From Planctomycetota bacterium (lineage in GTDB: Bacteria > Planctomycetota > UBA11346), in assembly GCA_007131555.1 (NCBI GenBank), contig SLQH01000317.1, positions 1 to 6,664 of the forward strand: DNA of 6,664 bases, written 5' to 3'. Under the pieces are notes generated by a model. It was given only the letters and a program-made list of their open reading frames with translations. It made no database searches and was not told the origin of the DNA. Both the position numbers and the translations under genes were made by a program. Below are positions 1-6,053 of the stretch, piece after piece (position 1 is the first letter of the stretch; each line of letters opens with the position of its first letter).

Positions 1-1636
1 TGGGGTCGGCTACGAATGTCCTGGCTACGCTGGTTATGCGATGCGTCTCCAGCTGGGCCTGGCACGGGTGTTCCTCAACGCCGGATTCGGTAATCCGGTA
101 GCTGACAATCCTTTGTTCAAGCGTTCAGGTGTCTGGCATCGCAAGCTGTTGACGCCCTACAACCATCGCATCGGCATGCGTCATGCCGCTCCCCATGGTG
201 ATACCCATCGTTGGAATTCTGGCCTTGGCCATGGATTCGGCACTCTGGCGTCATTTTATGCTGAAGTAGATCAGGCCTTTGCTGCGGAGATGCAGGGCAC
301 ATGGCATATGTTGTTGGAACAAGGCGGGTTGCGCATCCGAAACCGCCTGCGTACCGAGCTGCTTGACACCGATCCCAGCATCGAAGCGATGGACCCTATG
401 GACATGGATTGGTCCAGCGAGGTGTTTCATGGCTTTGGCGCCATCATGCGCAATCATTTTGGCACTGAGCGGGAGAGCTTCCTGTCGATCAAGGCCGGGC
501 CGACTACCGGCCATTATCACAACGATGAGCTGGCCTATCATTTTTATGCTTCGGGTGAGCCCATCAGCCTTGATTACAATTGCAGCTATACGCCGCGGGG
601 AGATCATGCTGCTCTGCATAACACCATGACCTTCGGTAACGAAGGGCATGTGCGACACAATGCCCGGCAGGAGAACGTCCCTGGCATGGAGCAGATATTT
701 GGAGTAGCCTGGCCCGGCGCCTTTGCCAGTAGCGCTGTGGCTGATGTTCTGGTGGCAGAGCGTCGTAGCAACTCGGTGACCATGAGTCCCGTCTATCCGC
801 AGGATCATGAGTTCCAACGACGCTATTCAGGCCGGGAGGTCGATCCCATTGTCCATCGTCGTTATCTGGCCATGGTCAAGCAGCCCATTGATGGTGTCAT
901 GCACGATTATCTGGTGGTCCGAGACGAGACTGTGTCCTCTATTCCCCAGGCGGTGAACATCCATCTGCTTGCTTCTGGAAGCACCGTCGAAGGCAACCTG
1001 ATCGTCGCCCGAGGTCAGCATGGCATGGACATGGCGGTGTATGTGGCCGGAGCCACCGATCTTGAAATCGACAACAGCCGTAGCTGGTGGTACCATGATG
1101 ACTGGATGAAGCATCCAGGCGAAGAATACACCATTCGTCCTGGTGAAAGCATGGATGACTGGGAGGCGCGGATGCAGGCGCTCATGGACGCACATGGCGT
1201 GGAAAGCCTGCCTCTGCCCGATTGGAGTCCGCGCTGGCGTGGGCGCCACGGCCATCCCGATCATCAGGCCTGGGTGGACTTGCTGCGTGAAACCGCGGGT
1301 AAGGCCATGATTCCGCCTCCGGGTTGGACGGGCCAATGGACCTATGGGGAATATCAGCACTGGCTGCGTCTCAACACGGCTCCCGGCACTCCGGTGTTGT
1401 GGGTGCTCTACCCGTACCGCAAGGGCGAAGAGCGACCGACTTTTGAGTCTCTGGCTGATGGCACCGGGGTGCGGGTGACTCTGGGCGATGAATCCCAGGA
1501 GATCTACATGGCTACTGATCCGGCCGCAGGTATCGCTGGACAGGTGGTGGTGCGCCGCGATGGTCGGGAATATGTCTTGATCGAGTCGGGACGGGTTCCT
1601 GCCTTGGGTCAGATTCCCCGGCGGCCTCTTGAGTGA
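1..1636 (+). CDS. Heparinase II/III-family polysaccharide lyase, 5'-truncated by the window edge
   Basis: The frame is open from base 2 to the TGA at 1634-1636, so the true start lies upstream. Thirteen codons (containing YECPGY) precede the Met at 41, which is not the start. Counting from that Met, residues 153-197 resemble the heparinase II/III core: HYHND at 158-162, a Gly-rich turn, LDYN at 177-180 and an HNT triplet at 193-195, comparable with the H-x-H-x-D and AHNT signatures of that family. The upstream part would be the end of the alpha/alpha toroid, and the remaining ~330 residues, rich in Trp and beta-type sequence, the beta-sandwich region. Members cleave uronate-containing polysaccharides by beta-elimination, usually in the periplasm or outside the cell. 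The substrate cannot be read here, and the signal peptide, if any, is outside the window. Parts of the gene look poorer in GC than its neighbours. It is tail to tail with the kinase gene. Family confidence is good; polysaccharide specificity is unknown. Confidence 0.8.
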   Translation, partial: GVGYECPGYAGYAMRLQLGLARVFLNAGFGNPVADNPLFKRSGVWHRKLLTPYNHRIGMRHAAPHGDTHRWNSGLGHGFGTLASFYAEVDQAFAAEMQGTWHMLLEQGGLRIRNRLRTELLDTDPSIEAMDPMDMDWSSEVFHGFGAIMRNHFGTERESFLSIKAGPTTGHYHNDELAYHFYASGEPISLDYNCSYTPRGDHAALHNTMTFGNEGHVRHNARQENVPGMEQIFGVAWPGAFASSAVADVLVAERRSNSVTMSPVYPQDHEFQRRYSGREVDPIVHRRYLAMVKQPIDGVMHDYLVVRDETVSSIPQAVNIHLLASGSTVEGNLIVARGQHGMDMAVYVAGATDLEIDNSRSWWYHDDWMKHPGEEYTIRPGESMDDWEARMQALMDAHGVESLPLPDWSPRWRGRHGHPDHQAWVDLLRETAGKAMIPPPGWTGQWTYGEYQHWLRLNTAPGTPVLWVLYPYRKGEERPTFESLADGTGVRVTLGDESQEIYMATDPAAGIAGQVVVRRDGREYVLIESGRVPALGQIPRRPLE

Positions 1637-1643
1637 TTGGGCG

Positions 1644-4469
1644 TCAACTGTCCTTCTGATGTTCGGGAGGAGATGGCGTCCCGGCCAGGGCTTCGCTGAG
1701 CATATGGGTCAACTGCGGGCCGCTGTAGGGCTTGGCCAGGAAACCGGCCAGGCCATGGCTGCGTAGATCGGCTAACTCATCTTCATGACTGAAGCCTGAG
1801 GCCAGGATGATGGGCAGGTCGGGGCGCAGTTGGCGCAGGGCGTGGAAGCAGTCGCGGCCGTTGAGTCGCGGCATGACCATGTCGAGCAGGACCAGATCGA
1901 TCTCGGCGCGGTGGGCGGTATAGCAGGCCAGGGCCTCTTCGCCATCGGCGGCCACCAGGACCCGGTAGCCGGCCTCCTCCAACAGAGCCGTGCCGCAGTC
2001 ACGCATTACCGCCTCGTCGTCCACCAGCAGGATGCATCCTGAGCCGGGTACGCAGTGCTCCTGTGGGACAGGGGGGCGCAGGGCCGCTTCGCCGCTGGTC
2101 AGGGGCAGCAGGATGTGGAAGCAGGTGCCAGAGCCGGGGCTGCTGTCGACCGTGATGCTGCCGCCGTGCTGCTGGATGGTGCCCAGGGCCGAGGCCAGCC
2201 CCAGGCCGCTGCCACGGCCGGCACCCTTGGTGGTGAAGAAGGGTTCGAAGATGTGCGGTAGATGTTCGGCGGCGATGCCGTTGCCGCTGTCCCGGACGTT
2301 GATCTCGATGGCGGTGGTACTGGCCTCCCGCAGGATCCCCGGTGGCAGGTCGGTGCCTGGGATGGTGCGAGAGGAGAACGACAGGTTGCCACCCTCAGGC
2401 ATGGCGTGGGCGGCATTGATGCCCAGGTTGAGGAAGACGTTCTGCAGCAGGGTGGCATCGCCCATGACCGTCGACTGTTCGGCCACCAGGGCGGTGTCGA
2501 TGGTGATGCGGCGGTCAAGGGTGGGGCTCAGCAGGTCGATGGCGGCCTGGACCGCCTGATGGAGGTCGATCGCCTGATTGGCCAGGGGCTGGCGGCGGGC
2601 GAAGGACAGGAGCTTGCGGGTCAGGTCGGCGGCCCGGTTGGCCGAAGAGGCGATGAGGTCCAGATGGCGGCGCTGGCGGGGACTGACATCCGGGCGGCTG
2701 ACCAGCAGTTCGGTTGCCCCCAGGATGCCGCAGAGCATGTTGTTGAAATCGTGGGCCACACCGCCGGCCAGTTGGCCGATGGCCTCCATCTTCTGGCTCT
2801 GCCGCAGCTGCTCCTCGGCCATGCGTCGTTCGGTGACATCAAAGAAGCTGGTCAGGCTGAGGATGACCGTCCCCTGGCTATCGACTACTGGGGTGCCGTA
2901 GACCTCCAATTGGATGCTGCTGCCATCGGGCCGGACCACCGTCATGTCATCGACATGGCTGCGTTCGCCGTGCATGCCCCGGATGATCGGCATGCGTTCA
3001 GTAGGATAGGGGGTGGTGGTGCCAGTGATGAAGGACTGATAGATCTGTCCCAGGTTGTCCTGGTTGACCTCAGGCAGGATGCCCCGGCCGAGCAGTTCCT
3101 TGGCCTTGGGGTTGGCCACCACCGGTTCGCCGCTGCCGACCCGGACCATGAATACCCCGATCGGGAGGTTGTCGAGCAGGGAATCAAGGATCTGGCGGCG
3201 GTAGGTGTTCTCGTCTTCGATGCGGCGGCGGTCGGTGATGTCGCGGGCTACGGCATATATCAGGTTCCCCTGGGCCTGGCTGCGCCACTCGATCCAGCGG
3301 TAGCTGCCGTCCCGGCAGCGGTAGCGGTTGGTGAAGTTGTGGACCGGTTGACCGCTGGCAAGGGTGGCGGTGGCGGCCAGGGTCGCCTCGCGGTCGTCGG
3401 GGTGGACCAGGTCGAGGAAGCGCTGCTGTTCAAGATCGGCCAGGGAATAGCCGAGGACCCGTTCCCATTCAGGATTGAGGCGCAGGAAGCGCCCGTCAGT
3501 ATCGGCGATGCACAGCAGATCAAGGCTGGAGGAAAAGTATCGTTCCAGTTCGGCCTTGGTCTGCTGCTGCTGGCGCAGGCTCAACCCCAGACGCAGGGTC
3601 AGACCCAGCAGCAGCAGGACGGCGATGCCCAGGGTGATCAGGAACCATCGGGTGCGGCTGCCCAGGGAGGCCTCGGCCCGGCGCTGTTGGGTCTCGTCGA
3701 GCAGGACCGACAGCATGGTCGGTCGTCCCTGCCGGTCGATGCTCGCCGCTGACAGGCGCAGCCAGTGCAGCTGGCCGTTTTTGTGGCGTAACTGGACCGG
3801 TTCAGCGTCCAATTGCCCCTGGGCTGCCAGTTTGGCCAGTGCTTTCGTCCGTTCCTGTGGGTCCGGCCAGATGCCGCGTTCGACGGTGCTGTGGCCGATC
3901 AGGTCCTCCCGATGGTAGCCGAGCATGGCCGTGGTGGCCCGATTGAGGTCGATGATCCGTCCGGTCTCCAGGTCGGAGAGGACCAGGGCTGCCGGACTGA
4001 CGTCAAAGACGGTCTGGAAGCGCTCCTCGGCCTGCCGTCGCTTGGTGATGTCCATGACCGTGAACACCACCCCGGCGGCCAGGTCGTCAGGATCCAAGGG
4101 GGTCGAGGACAGGATGACATGGCGGATGCTGCCGTCCTGGTGCTGCCATCTGGTCTCGACCGACCCGGTGCCGTGCCGGGAGATCTGACGGTACTTCTCA
4201 CGCCCGACGTAGTCGAAGTCCTCCTGGCTGGGGTAGAGCATGCGGGCGCTCTGGCCCAGTAGTTGCTCGCGTTGGTAGCCGGTCAGGCGCAGGATGTAGT
4301 CATTGACCTGGGTGATGACCCGATGCTCGACCGTCCCGATGCCGGTGGGAGCGCTCCTGAGGACCCCGGCCAGCATCTGGGCGTCACGCAGGGCATCGCC
4401 GTCGGTCTCCTGGGCGCCCAGGCCAGCCAGGATCAGCAGCAGACAGAGCCACGAGGGCGGGCGGAGCAT
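1644..4469 (-). CDS. Membrane hybrid sensor histidine kinase/response regulator with four PAS domains
   Basis: Encodes 941 residues from the Met at 4469. Order: hydrophobic signal/anchor (residues 5-20), PAS1 (about 30-145), PAS2 (148-265), membrane helix (275-297), PAS3 (307-420), PAS4 (425-550), HisKA with phospho-acceptor His573 in AHDFNN, HATPase (665-790) with N685, DSGNG 727-731, EPFF 742-745 and GRGSGLGL 751-758, then a receiver (812-930) with Asp817/Asp818, phospho-acceptor Asp863 and Lys913 in AKPY. Three PAS domains end in the usual DIT/DVT-x-RR linkers. Autophosphorylation on His and transfer to the fused Asp are expected. An in-frame ATG at 4484 would give 946 residues; I prefer 4469 because GAGG lies 5 nt before it, the first ATG has no Shine-Dalgarno match, and a signal-like sequence then starts at once. 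The signal detected is unknown. No regulator or phosphotransfer gene adjoins it, so it probably acts through a distant partner. Confidence 0.95.
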   Translation of the reverse strand: MLRPPSWLCLLLILAGLGAQETDGDALRDAQMLAGVLRSAPTGIGTVEHRVITQVNDYILRLTGYQREQLLGQSARMLYPSQEDFDYVGREKYRQISRHGTGSVETRWQHQDGSIRHVILSSTPLDPDDLAAGVVFTVMDITKRRQAEERFQTVFDVSPAALVLSDLETGRIIDLNRATTAMLGYHREDLIGHSTVERGIWPDPQERTKALAKLAAQGQLDAEPVQLRHKNGQLHWLRLSAASIDRQGRPTMLSVLLDETQQRRAEASLGSRTRWFLITLGIAVLLLLGLTLRLGLSLRQQQQTKAELERYFSSSLDLLCIADTDGRFLRLNPEWERVLGYSLADLEQQRFLDLVHPDDREATLAATATLASGQPVHNFTNRYRCRDGSYRWIEWRSQAQGNLIYAVARDITDRRRIEDENTYRRQILDSLLDNLPIGVFMVRVGSGEPVVANPKAKELLGRGILPEVNQDNLGQIYQSFITGTTTPYPTERMPIIRGMHGERSHVDDMTVVRPDGSSIQLEVYGTPVVDSQGTVILSLTSFFDVTERRMAEEQLRQSQKMEAIGQLAGGVAHDFNNMLCGILGATELLVSRPDVSPRQRRHLDLIASSANRAADLTRKLLSFARRQPLANQAIDLHQAVQAAIDLLSPTLDRRITIDTALVAEQSTVMGDATLLQNVFLNLGINAAHAMPEGGNLSFSSRTIPGTDLPPGILREASTTAIEINVRDSGNGIAAEHLPHIFEPFFTTKGAGRGSGLGLASALGTIQQHGGSITVDSSPGSGTCFHILLPLTSGEAALRPPVPQEHCVPGSGCILLVDDEAVMRDCGTALLEEAGYRVLVAADGEEALACYTAHRAEIDLVLLDMVMPRLNGRDCFHALRQLRPDLPIILASGFSHEDELADLRSHGLAGFLAKPYSGPQLTHMLSEALAGTPSPPEHQKDS

Positions 4470-4474
4470 GGGGG

Positions 4475-4478
4475 CCTC
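4475..4478 (-). promoter_or_regulatory. Ribosome binding site deciding the kinase start
   Basis: On the minus strand GAGG is followed by five C residues and then the ATG at 4469. The alternative ATG at 4484 is preceded by a GC-rich stretch with no purine-rich match. This supports the downstream start. Confidence 0.5.
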
Positions 4479-4526
4479 GATCATCAGGCGGGCAGCGCCG
4501 GACAGGGGACTGACCAGGACAACGAT

Positions 4527-4554
4527 ATGATACGTTATGACGGCGCAGGAACAA
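4527..4554 (-). promoter_or_regulatory. Possible promoter of the sensor kinase gene
   Basis: On the minus strand a TATCAT box (4532-4527, 5 of 6 matches to TATAAT) lies 16 bp downstream of TTGTTC (4554-4549, only 3 of 6 matches to TTGACA). This is the only AT-rich patch in the divergent gap and would start transcription roughly 45-55 bp before the preferred start codon. The -35 match is poor, so this is a suggestion only. The patch also contains two TATGA copies on the plus strand exactly 10 bp apart (4526-4530 and 4536-4540) inside AACG...CGTT arms, which could be a regulator site. Confidence 0.3.
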
Positions 4555-4610
4555 GGAGCCAGTCTGCTTCAGGCCAGGAAGCGGCAGGGGACGGTGCATC
4601 ATAAGCCCAG

Positions 4611-4623
4611 GGTCGTTGCGACC
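4611..4623. promoter_or_regulatory. Small palindrome, possible operator, in the divergent gap
   Basis: GGTCG-TTG-CGACC is a perfect 5-bp inverted repeat with a 3-bp centre. It sits between the divergent kinase and YkgJ-family genes, where an operator would be expected. Short palindromes are common in GC-rich DNA, so support is weak. Confidence 0.2.
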
Positions 4624-4639
4624 GCCCGTCATGGCCACT

Positions 4640-4653
4640 CGTCCAACGTCCAA
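4640..4653. repeat. Tandem 7-bp repeat CGTCCAA x2
   Basis: CGTCCAA occurs twice back to back. It is followed by a GC hairpin, GCCCG-CCTC-CGGGC (4665-4678), upstream of the YkgJ-family start. Direct repeats of this size can be half-sites for a regulator, but two copies can also arise by chance. I found no convincing promoter for the plus-strand gene in this stretch. Confidence 0.3.
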
Positions 4654-4722
4654 ACCTGCCGCTTGCCCGCCTCCGGGCCGCAGGATACTGCCAGTCGTAT
4701 TGGAAATCCGGTGCCAGAGCGT

Positions 4723-4727
4723 GAGGG
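4723..4727 (+). promoter_or_regulatory. Ribosome binding site of the YkgJ-family gene
   Basis: GAGGG lies 6 nt before the ATG at 4734. An in-frame TGA at 4722-4724 excludes a start further upstream, so the start is well fixed. Confidence 0.65.
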
Positions 4728-4733
4728 CCCATC

Positions 4734-5120
4734 ATGGCCGGGTCGATCCCCTGTCTGCGTTGCGGTGCCTGCTGTGCCCGGTTCCGGGTCGGCTTCTATT
4801 GGCGTGAGACCGATGACCAGACGCCGGCCGGGGTGCCGCTGGGCCTGACCGCCCCGCTGGGGCACCATCGCCGTTGCATGCTCGGCACCGACCAGGCCCG
4901 ACCGCGCTGTATCGCCCTGGAGGGCCAGGTCGGGGTTGCGGTGCGCTGTGCCATCTACGCCCAGCGGCCGTCGCCATGCCGCGAGTTCACGCCCTCCTAT
5001 GCCGATGGCCGGCCGCAGGAGCGCTGTGCCGCCGCCCGGGCCGCCCATGGCCTGCCGCCCGTGACCCTGGCGGACTGGGTTGACGATGATGATGACTGCC
5101 ATCCACCCCAGGCGGCCTGA
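4734..5120 (+). CDS. YkgJ-family cysteine-cluster protein (putative metal-binding)
   Basis: A 128-residue protein opening with the cysteine pattern of the YkgJ/zinc- or iron-chelating domain family: C7-x2-C10-x2-C13-C14, followed by C48, C59, C72 and C82. The segments CGACCARFRVGFYW and QRPSPCREFTP are typical of the proteobacterial-type branch of the family. Two extra cysteines (C98 and C122) bring the total to ten, and a run of five Asp (117-121) precedes C122. No signal peptide or membrane segment is visible, so it is probably cytoplasmic. The family is thought to bind a metal or Fe-S cluster through the cysteines, but its biochemical role is not established. It is divergent from the kinase gene and upstream of ferritin on the same strand, 306 bp apart, so cotranscription is uncertain. 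Homology to the family is clear; function is not. Confidence 0.88.
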   Translation: MAGSIPCLRCGACCARFRVGFYWRETDDQTPAGVPLGLTAPLGHHRRCMLGTDQARPRCIALEGQVGVAVRCAIYAQRPSPCREFTPSYADGRPQERCAAARAAHGLPPVTLADWVDDDDDCHPPQAA

Positions 5121-5150
5121 TCATCCTAAAAACGGCAGTTGGGCTTTGGA

Positions 5151-5273
5151 CCTTGGGCTATAGGGTTGCTGTTCAAGGGGATATACGCAGCCAGAACCGG
5201 TTCACCTTCTGGGTGAAAGCCCGAATCTGTCTCTATCGCCTTGTAGAGCAACCCTACAGCCTCCAGCCTAAGG
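5151..5273. repeat. Long imperfect palindrome (hairpin element, possible MITE-like repeat or structured RNA)
   Basis: Two 15-nt arms, 5156-5170 and 5247-5261, are complementary at 14 of 15 positions; the odd pair is A-C on the plus strand and G-U on the minus strand. Pairing continues inward through 5174-5178 with 5239-5243 (CAAGG/CCTTG), 5180-5183 with 5234-5237 (GATA/TATC), 5192-5195 with 5226-5229 (CAGA/TCTG), 5198-5200 with 5221-5223 and an apical TTCACC-TTCTG-GGTGAA hairpin (5201-5217). Outside the arms, 5151-5155 pairs with 5269-5273 across a 7-nt bulge. Together this is about 40 pairs in one rod. It begins 30 bp after the YkgJ-family stop. No T-run follows on the plus strand, so it is not a classical terminator. 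No target-site duplication is evident. Palindromic miniature element, REP-like mRNA stabiliser or non-coding RNA are all possible. Confidence 0.6.
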
Positions 5274-5364
5274 CCTACAGCCGGATTTAGGGTCATACTC
5301 TTCGCGCCCATCATCGCCGCCCGCCAAGCGTAGAGGGGTGAGTCCAGGCAAACATGCCTTGCAG

Positions 5365-5396
5365 GCCGTGGCCCATGGCGAACATGGCTCCACGGC
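5365..5396 (+). promoter_or_regulatory. Hairpin in the presumed ferritin leader
   Basis: GCCGTGG (5365-5371) pairs with CCACGGC (5390-5396), then after a small internal loop CCAT (5373-5376) pairs with ATGG (5384-5387) around a 7-nt loop. It ends 18 nt before the ferritin Shine-Dalgarno and does not cover it, so it might affect mRNA stability or translation, or be a protein site. Function is inferred from position only. Confidence 0.4.
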
Positions 5397-5414
5397 AGTC
5401 ATCAACCACCAACC

Positions 5415-5419
5415 AGGAG
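5415..5419 (+). promoter_or_regulatory. Ribosome binding site of ferritin
   Basis: AGGAG sits 7 nt before the ATG at 5427, an almost ideal site that supports the chosen start and suggests efficient translation. Confidence 0.75.
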
Positions 5420-5426
5420 CCCTGTC

Positions 5427-5945
5427 ATGATCCAAGCCGGCGTTGCCGAGGCCTTCAATGGCCAGATCAACAAGGAGTTCTACTCCTACTACCTCTACCT
5501 GGCCATGGCCACCCATCTCCAGGGTCGTGGTCTCAAGGGCCTCTCGGCCCTGATGCGCCAGAAGGCGGCTGAGGAACAGACCCATGCCATGAAGCTGTTC
5601 GACTTCGTCGAGGCCCGTGGCGGGGCCGTGGTCCTGGCGGCCATCGACGCTCCTCCGGCCACCTGGGACAGCGTCCTGGCAGCAGCCGAGGCCGCCTATG
5701 ACCATGAGTGTTTCATCTCGCGCAGTATTGACGATCTGGTGGCGGTGTGTCGGGCGGCCAATGACAATGCCGGCGAGACCTTCCTCCAGTGGTTCGTCAC
5801 CGAGCAGGTCGAGGAGGAGGAGACGGCCCAGGAGCTGGTCGATCAGCTGCGTCTGATCGGTGACAACGGGGCCGCCCTCTACATGCTCGATCGTGACCTC
5901 GGGGCGGGGGTCGCCACCGCTGCCGCGACCCCGGCGGCCACCTGA
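5427..5945 (+). CDS. ftnA: Bacterial non-haem ferritin (FtnA type)
   Basis: A 172-residue ferritin. The ferroxidase ligands fall at exactly the Escherichia coli FtnA positions: Glu17, Glu50, His53, Glu94, Gln127 and Glu130, with the third-site residues Glu49, Glu126 and Glu129 and Tyr24 also present. It should form a cytoplasmic 24-subunit shell that oxidises Fe(II) with O2 or peroxide and stores Fe(III) mineral. The Gln127 and the lack of a haem-binding Met motif point to ferritin rather than bacterioferritin. It lacks the shortened form expected of Dps. The last ~14 residues form an Ala/Thr/Pro-rich tail (GVATAAATPAAT) that makes it slightly longer than E. coli FtnA. A hairpin lies upstream, and a flavodiiron gene follows 108 bp later on the same strand, consistent with a role in iron and oxygen stress. 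No Fur-box-like sequence was found upstream. Confidence 0.96.
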   Translation: MIQAGVAEAFNGQINKEFYSYYLYLAMATHLQGRGLKGLSALMRQKAAEEQTHAMKLFDFVEARGGAVVLAAIDAPPATWDSVLAAAEAAYDHECFISRSIDDLVAVCRAANDNAGETFLQWFVTEQVEEEETAQELVDQLRLIGDNGAALYMLDRDLGAGVATAAATPAAT

Positions 5946-5953
5946 GGGCTGCT

Positions 5954-5981
5954 CTCACAGGGGCACAATACGGCCTGTGAG
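5954..5981 (+). terminator. Hairpin after ferritin, possible terminator or processing site
   Basis: CTCACAGG (5954-5961) and CCTGTGAG (5974-5981) form a perfect 8-bp stem with a 12-nt loop, beginning 8 bp after the ferritin stop. A second small stem CCGG-GTCTT-CCGG (5982-5994) follows immediately. There is no T-run, so it does not meet the intrinsic-terminator pattern. It could protect the ferritin mRNA 3' end, or be part of the leader or an operator of the flavodiiron gene. Confidence 0.35.
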
Positions 5982-6041
5982 CCGGGTCTTCCGGGCCGTC
6001 ATGGTCCCCGTCTGTCACAGCTCATGCCGTCAGACTGCGCG

Positions 6042-6047
6042 AAAGGA
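6042..6047 (+). promoter_or_regulatory. Ribosome binding site of the flavodiiron gene
   Basis: AAAGGA is placed 6 nt before the ATG at 6054. A second ATG at 6058 is out of frame with the protein, so 6054 is the start. Confidence 0.65.
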
Positions 6048-6053
6048 CTTCTC

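Larger units (their letters stand above)
5121..5426. other. Intergenic region of 306 bp between YkgJ-family and ferritin genes
   Basis: No convincing gene is present. A minus-strand open frame (5126-5314, 62 codons) has no good ribosome binding site and largely overlaps a palindrome, so I do not call it. The content I can support is the long palindrome at 5151-5273, a direct repeat CCTACAGCC (5253-5261 and 5274-5282) partly overlapping its right arm, a small hairpin AGGCA-AACA-TGCCT (5346-5359), the larger leader hairpin 5365-5396 and the ferritin ribosome binding site. The AT-rich bits at 5159-5164, 5182-5187 and 5294-5299 resemble -10 boxes, but none has a -35 element at proper spacing. Confidence 0.6.

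Noticed and set aside
41..43. ATG at 41 as the start of the lyase gene
   Set aside because: The frame remains open to the window edge, and the residues before this Met (YECPGY) look like conserved lyase sequence, so the gene is truncated by the window instead.
251..817. Minus-strand 188-codon open frame opposite the lyase gene
   Set aside because: It is antisense to the conserved heparinase core. The product is His/Met-rich with no known domain.
2262..3752. Long plus-strand open frame (496 codons) opposite the kinase gene
   Set aside because: It lies antisense to well-conserved PAS and kinase domains. Its translation is a low-complexity Gly/Ala/Asp/Gln-rich product with no recognisable domain, as expected from the opposite strand of a GC-rich gene.
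4537..4848. Plus-strand 103-codon open frame crossing the start of the YkgJ-family gene
   Set aside because: It overlaps the well-supported YkgJ-family start in another frame, has no domain and lacks a good ribosome binding site.
5126..5314. Minus-strand 62-codon open frame in the gap before ferritin
   Set aside because: There is no clear ribosome binding site and no recognisable domain. Most of it is the long palindrome, which explains the lack of stops better than coding does. It could be reconsidered if homologues with conserved protein sequence exist.
5121..5426. Fur box or FNR-type site controlling ferritin
   Set aside because: No stretch resembling GATAATGATAATCATTATC or TTGAT-N4-ATCAA was found in the gap.
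5954..5981. CRP-type operator
   Set aside because: The half-sites are everted (TCACA first, TGTGA second), whereas the CRP site is TGTGA-N6-TCACA. The arrangement forms a hairpin instead.
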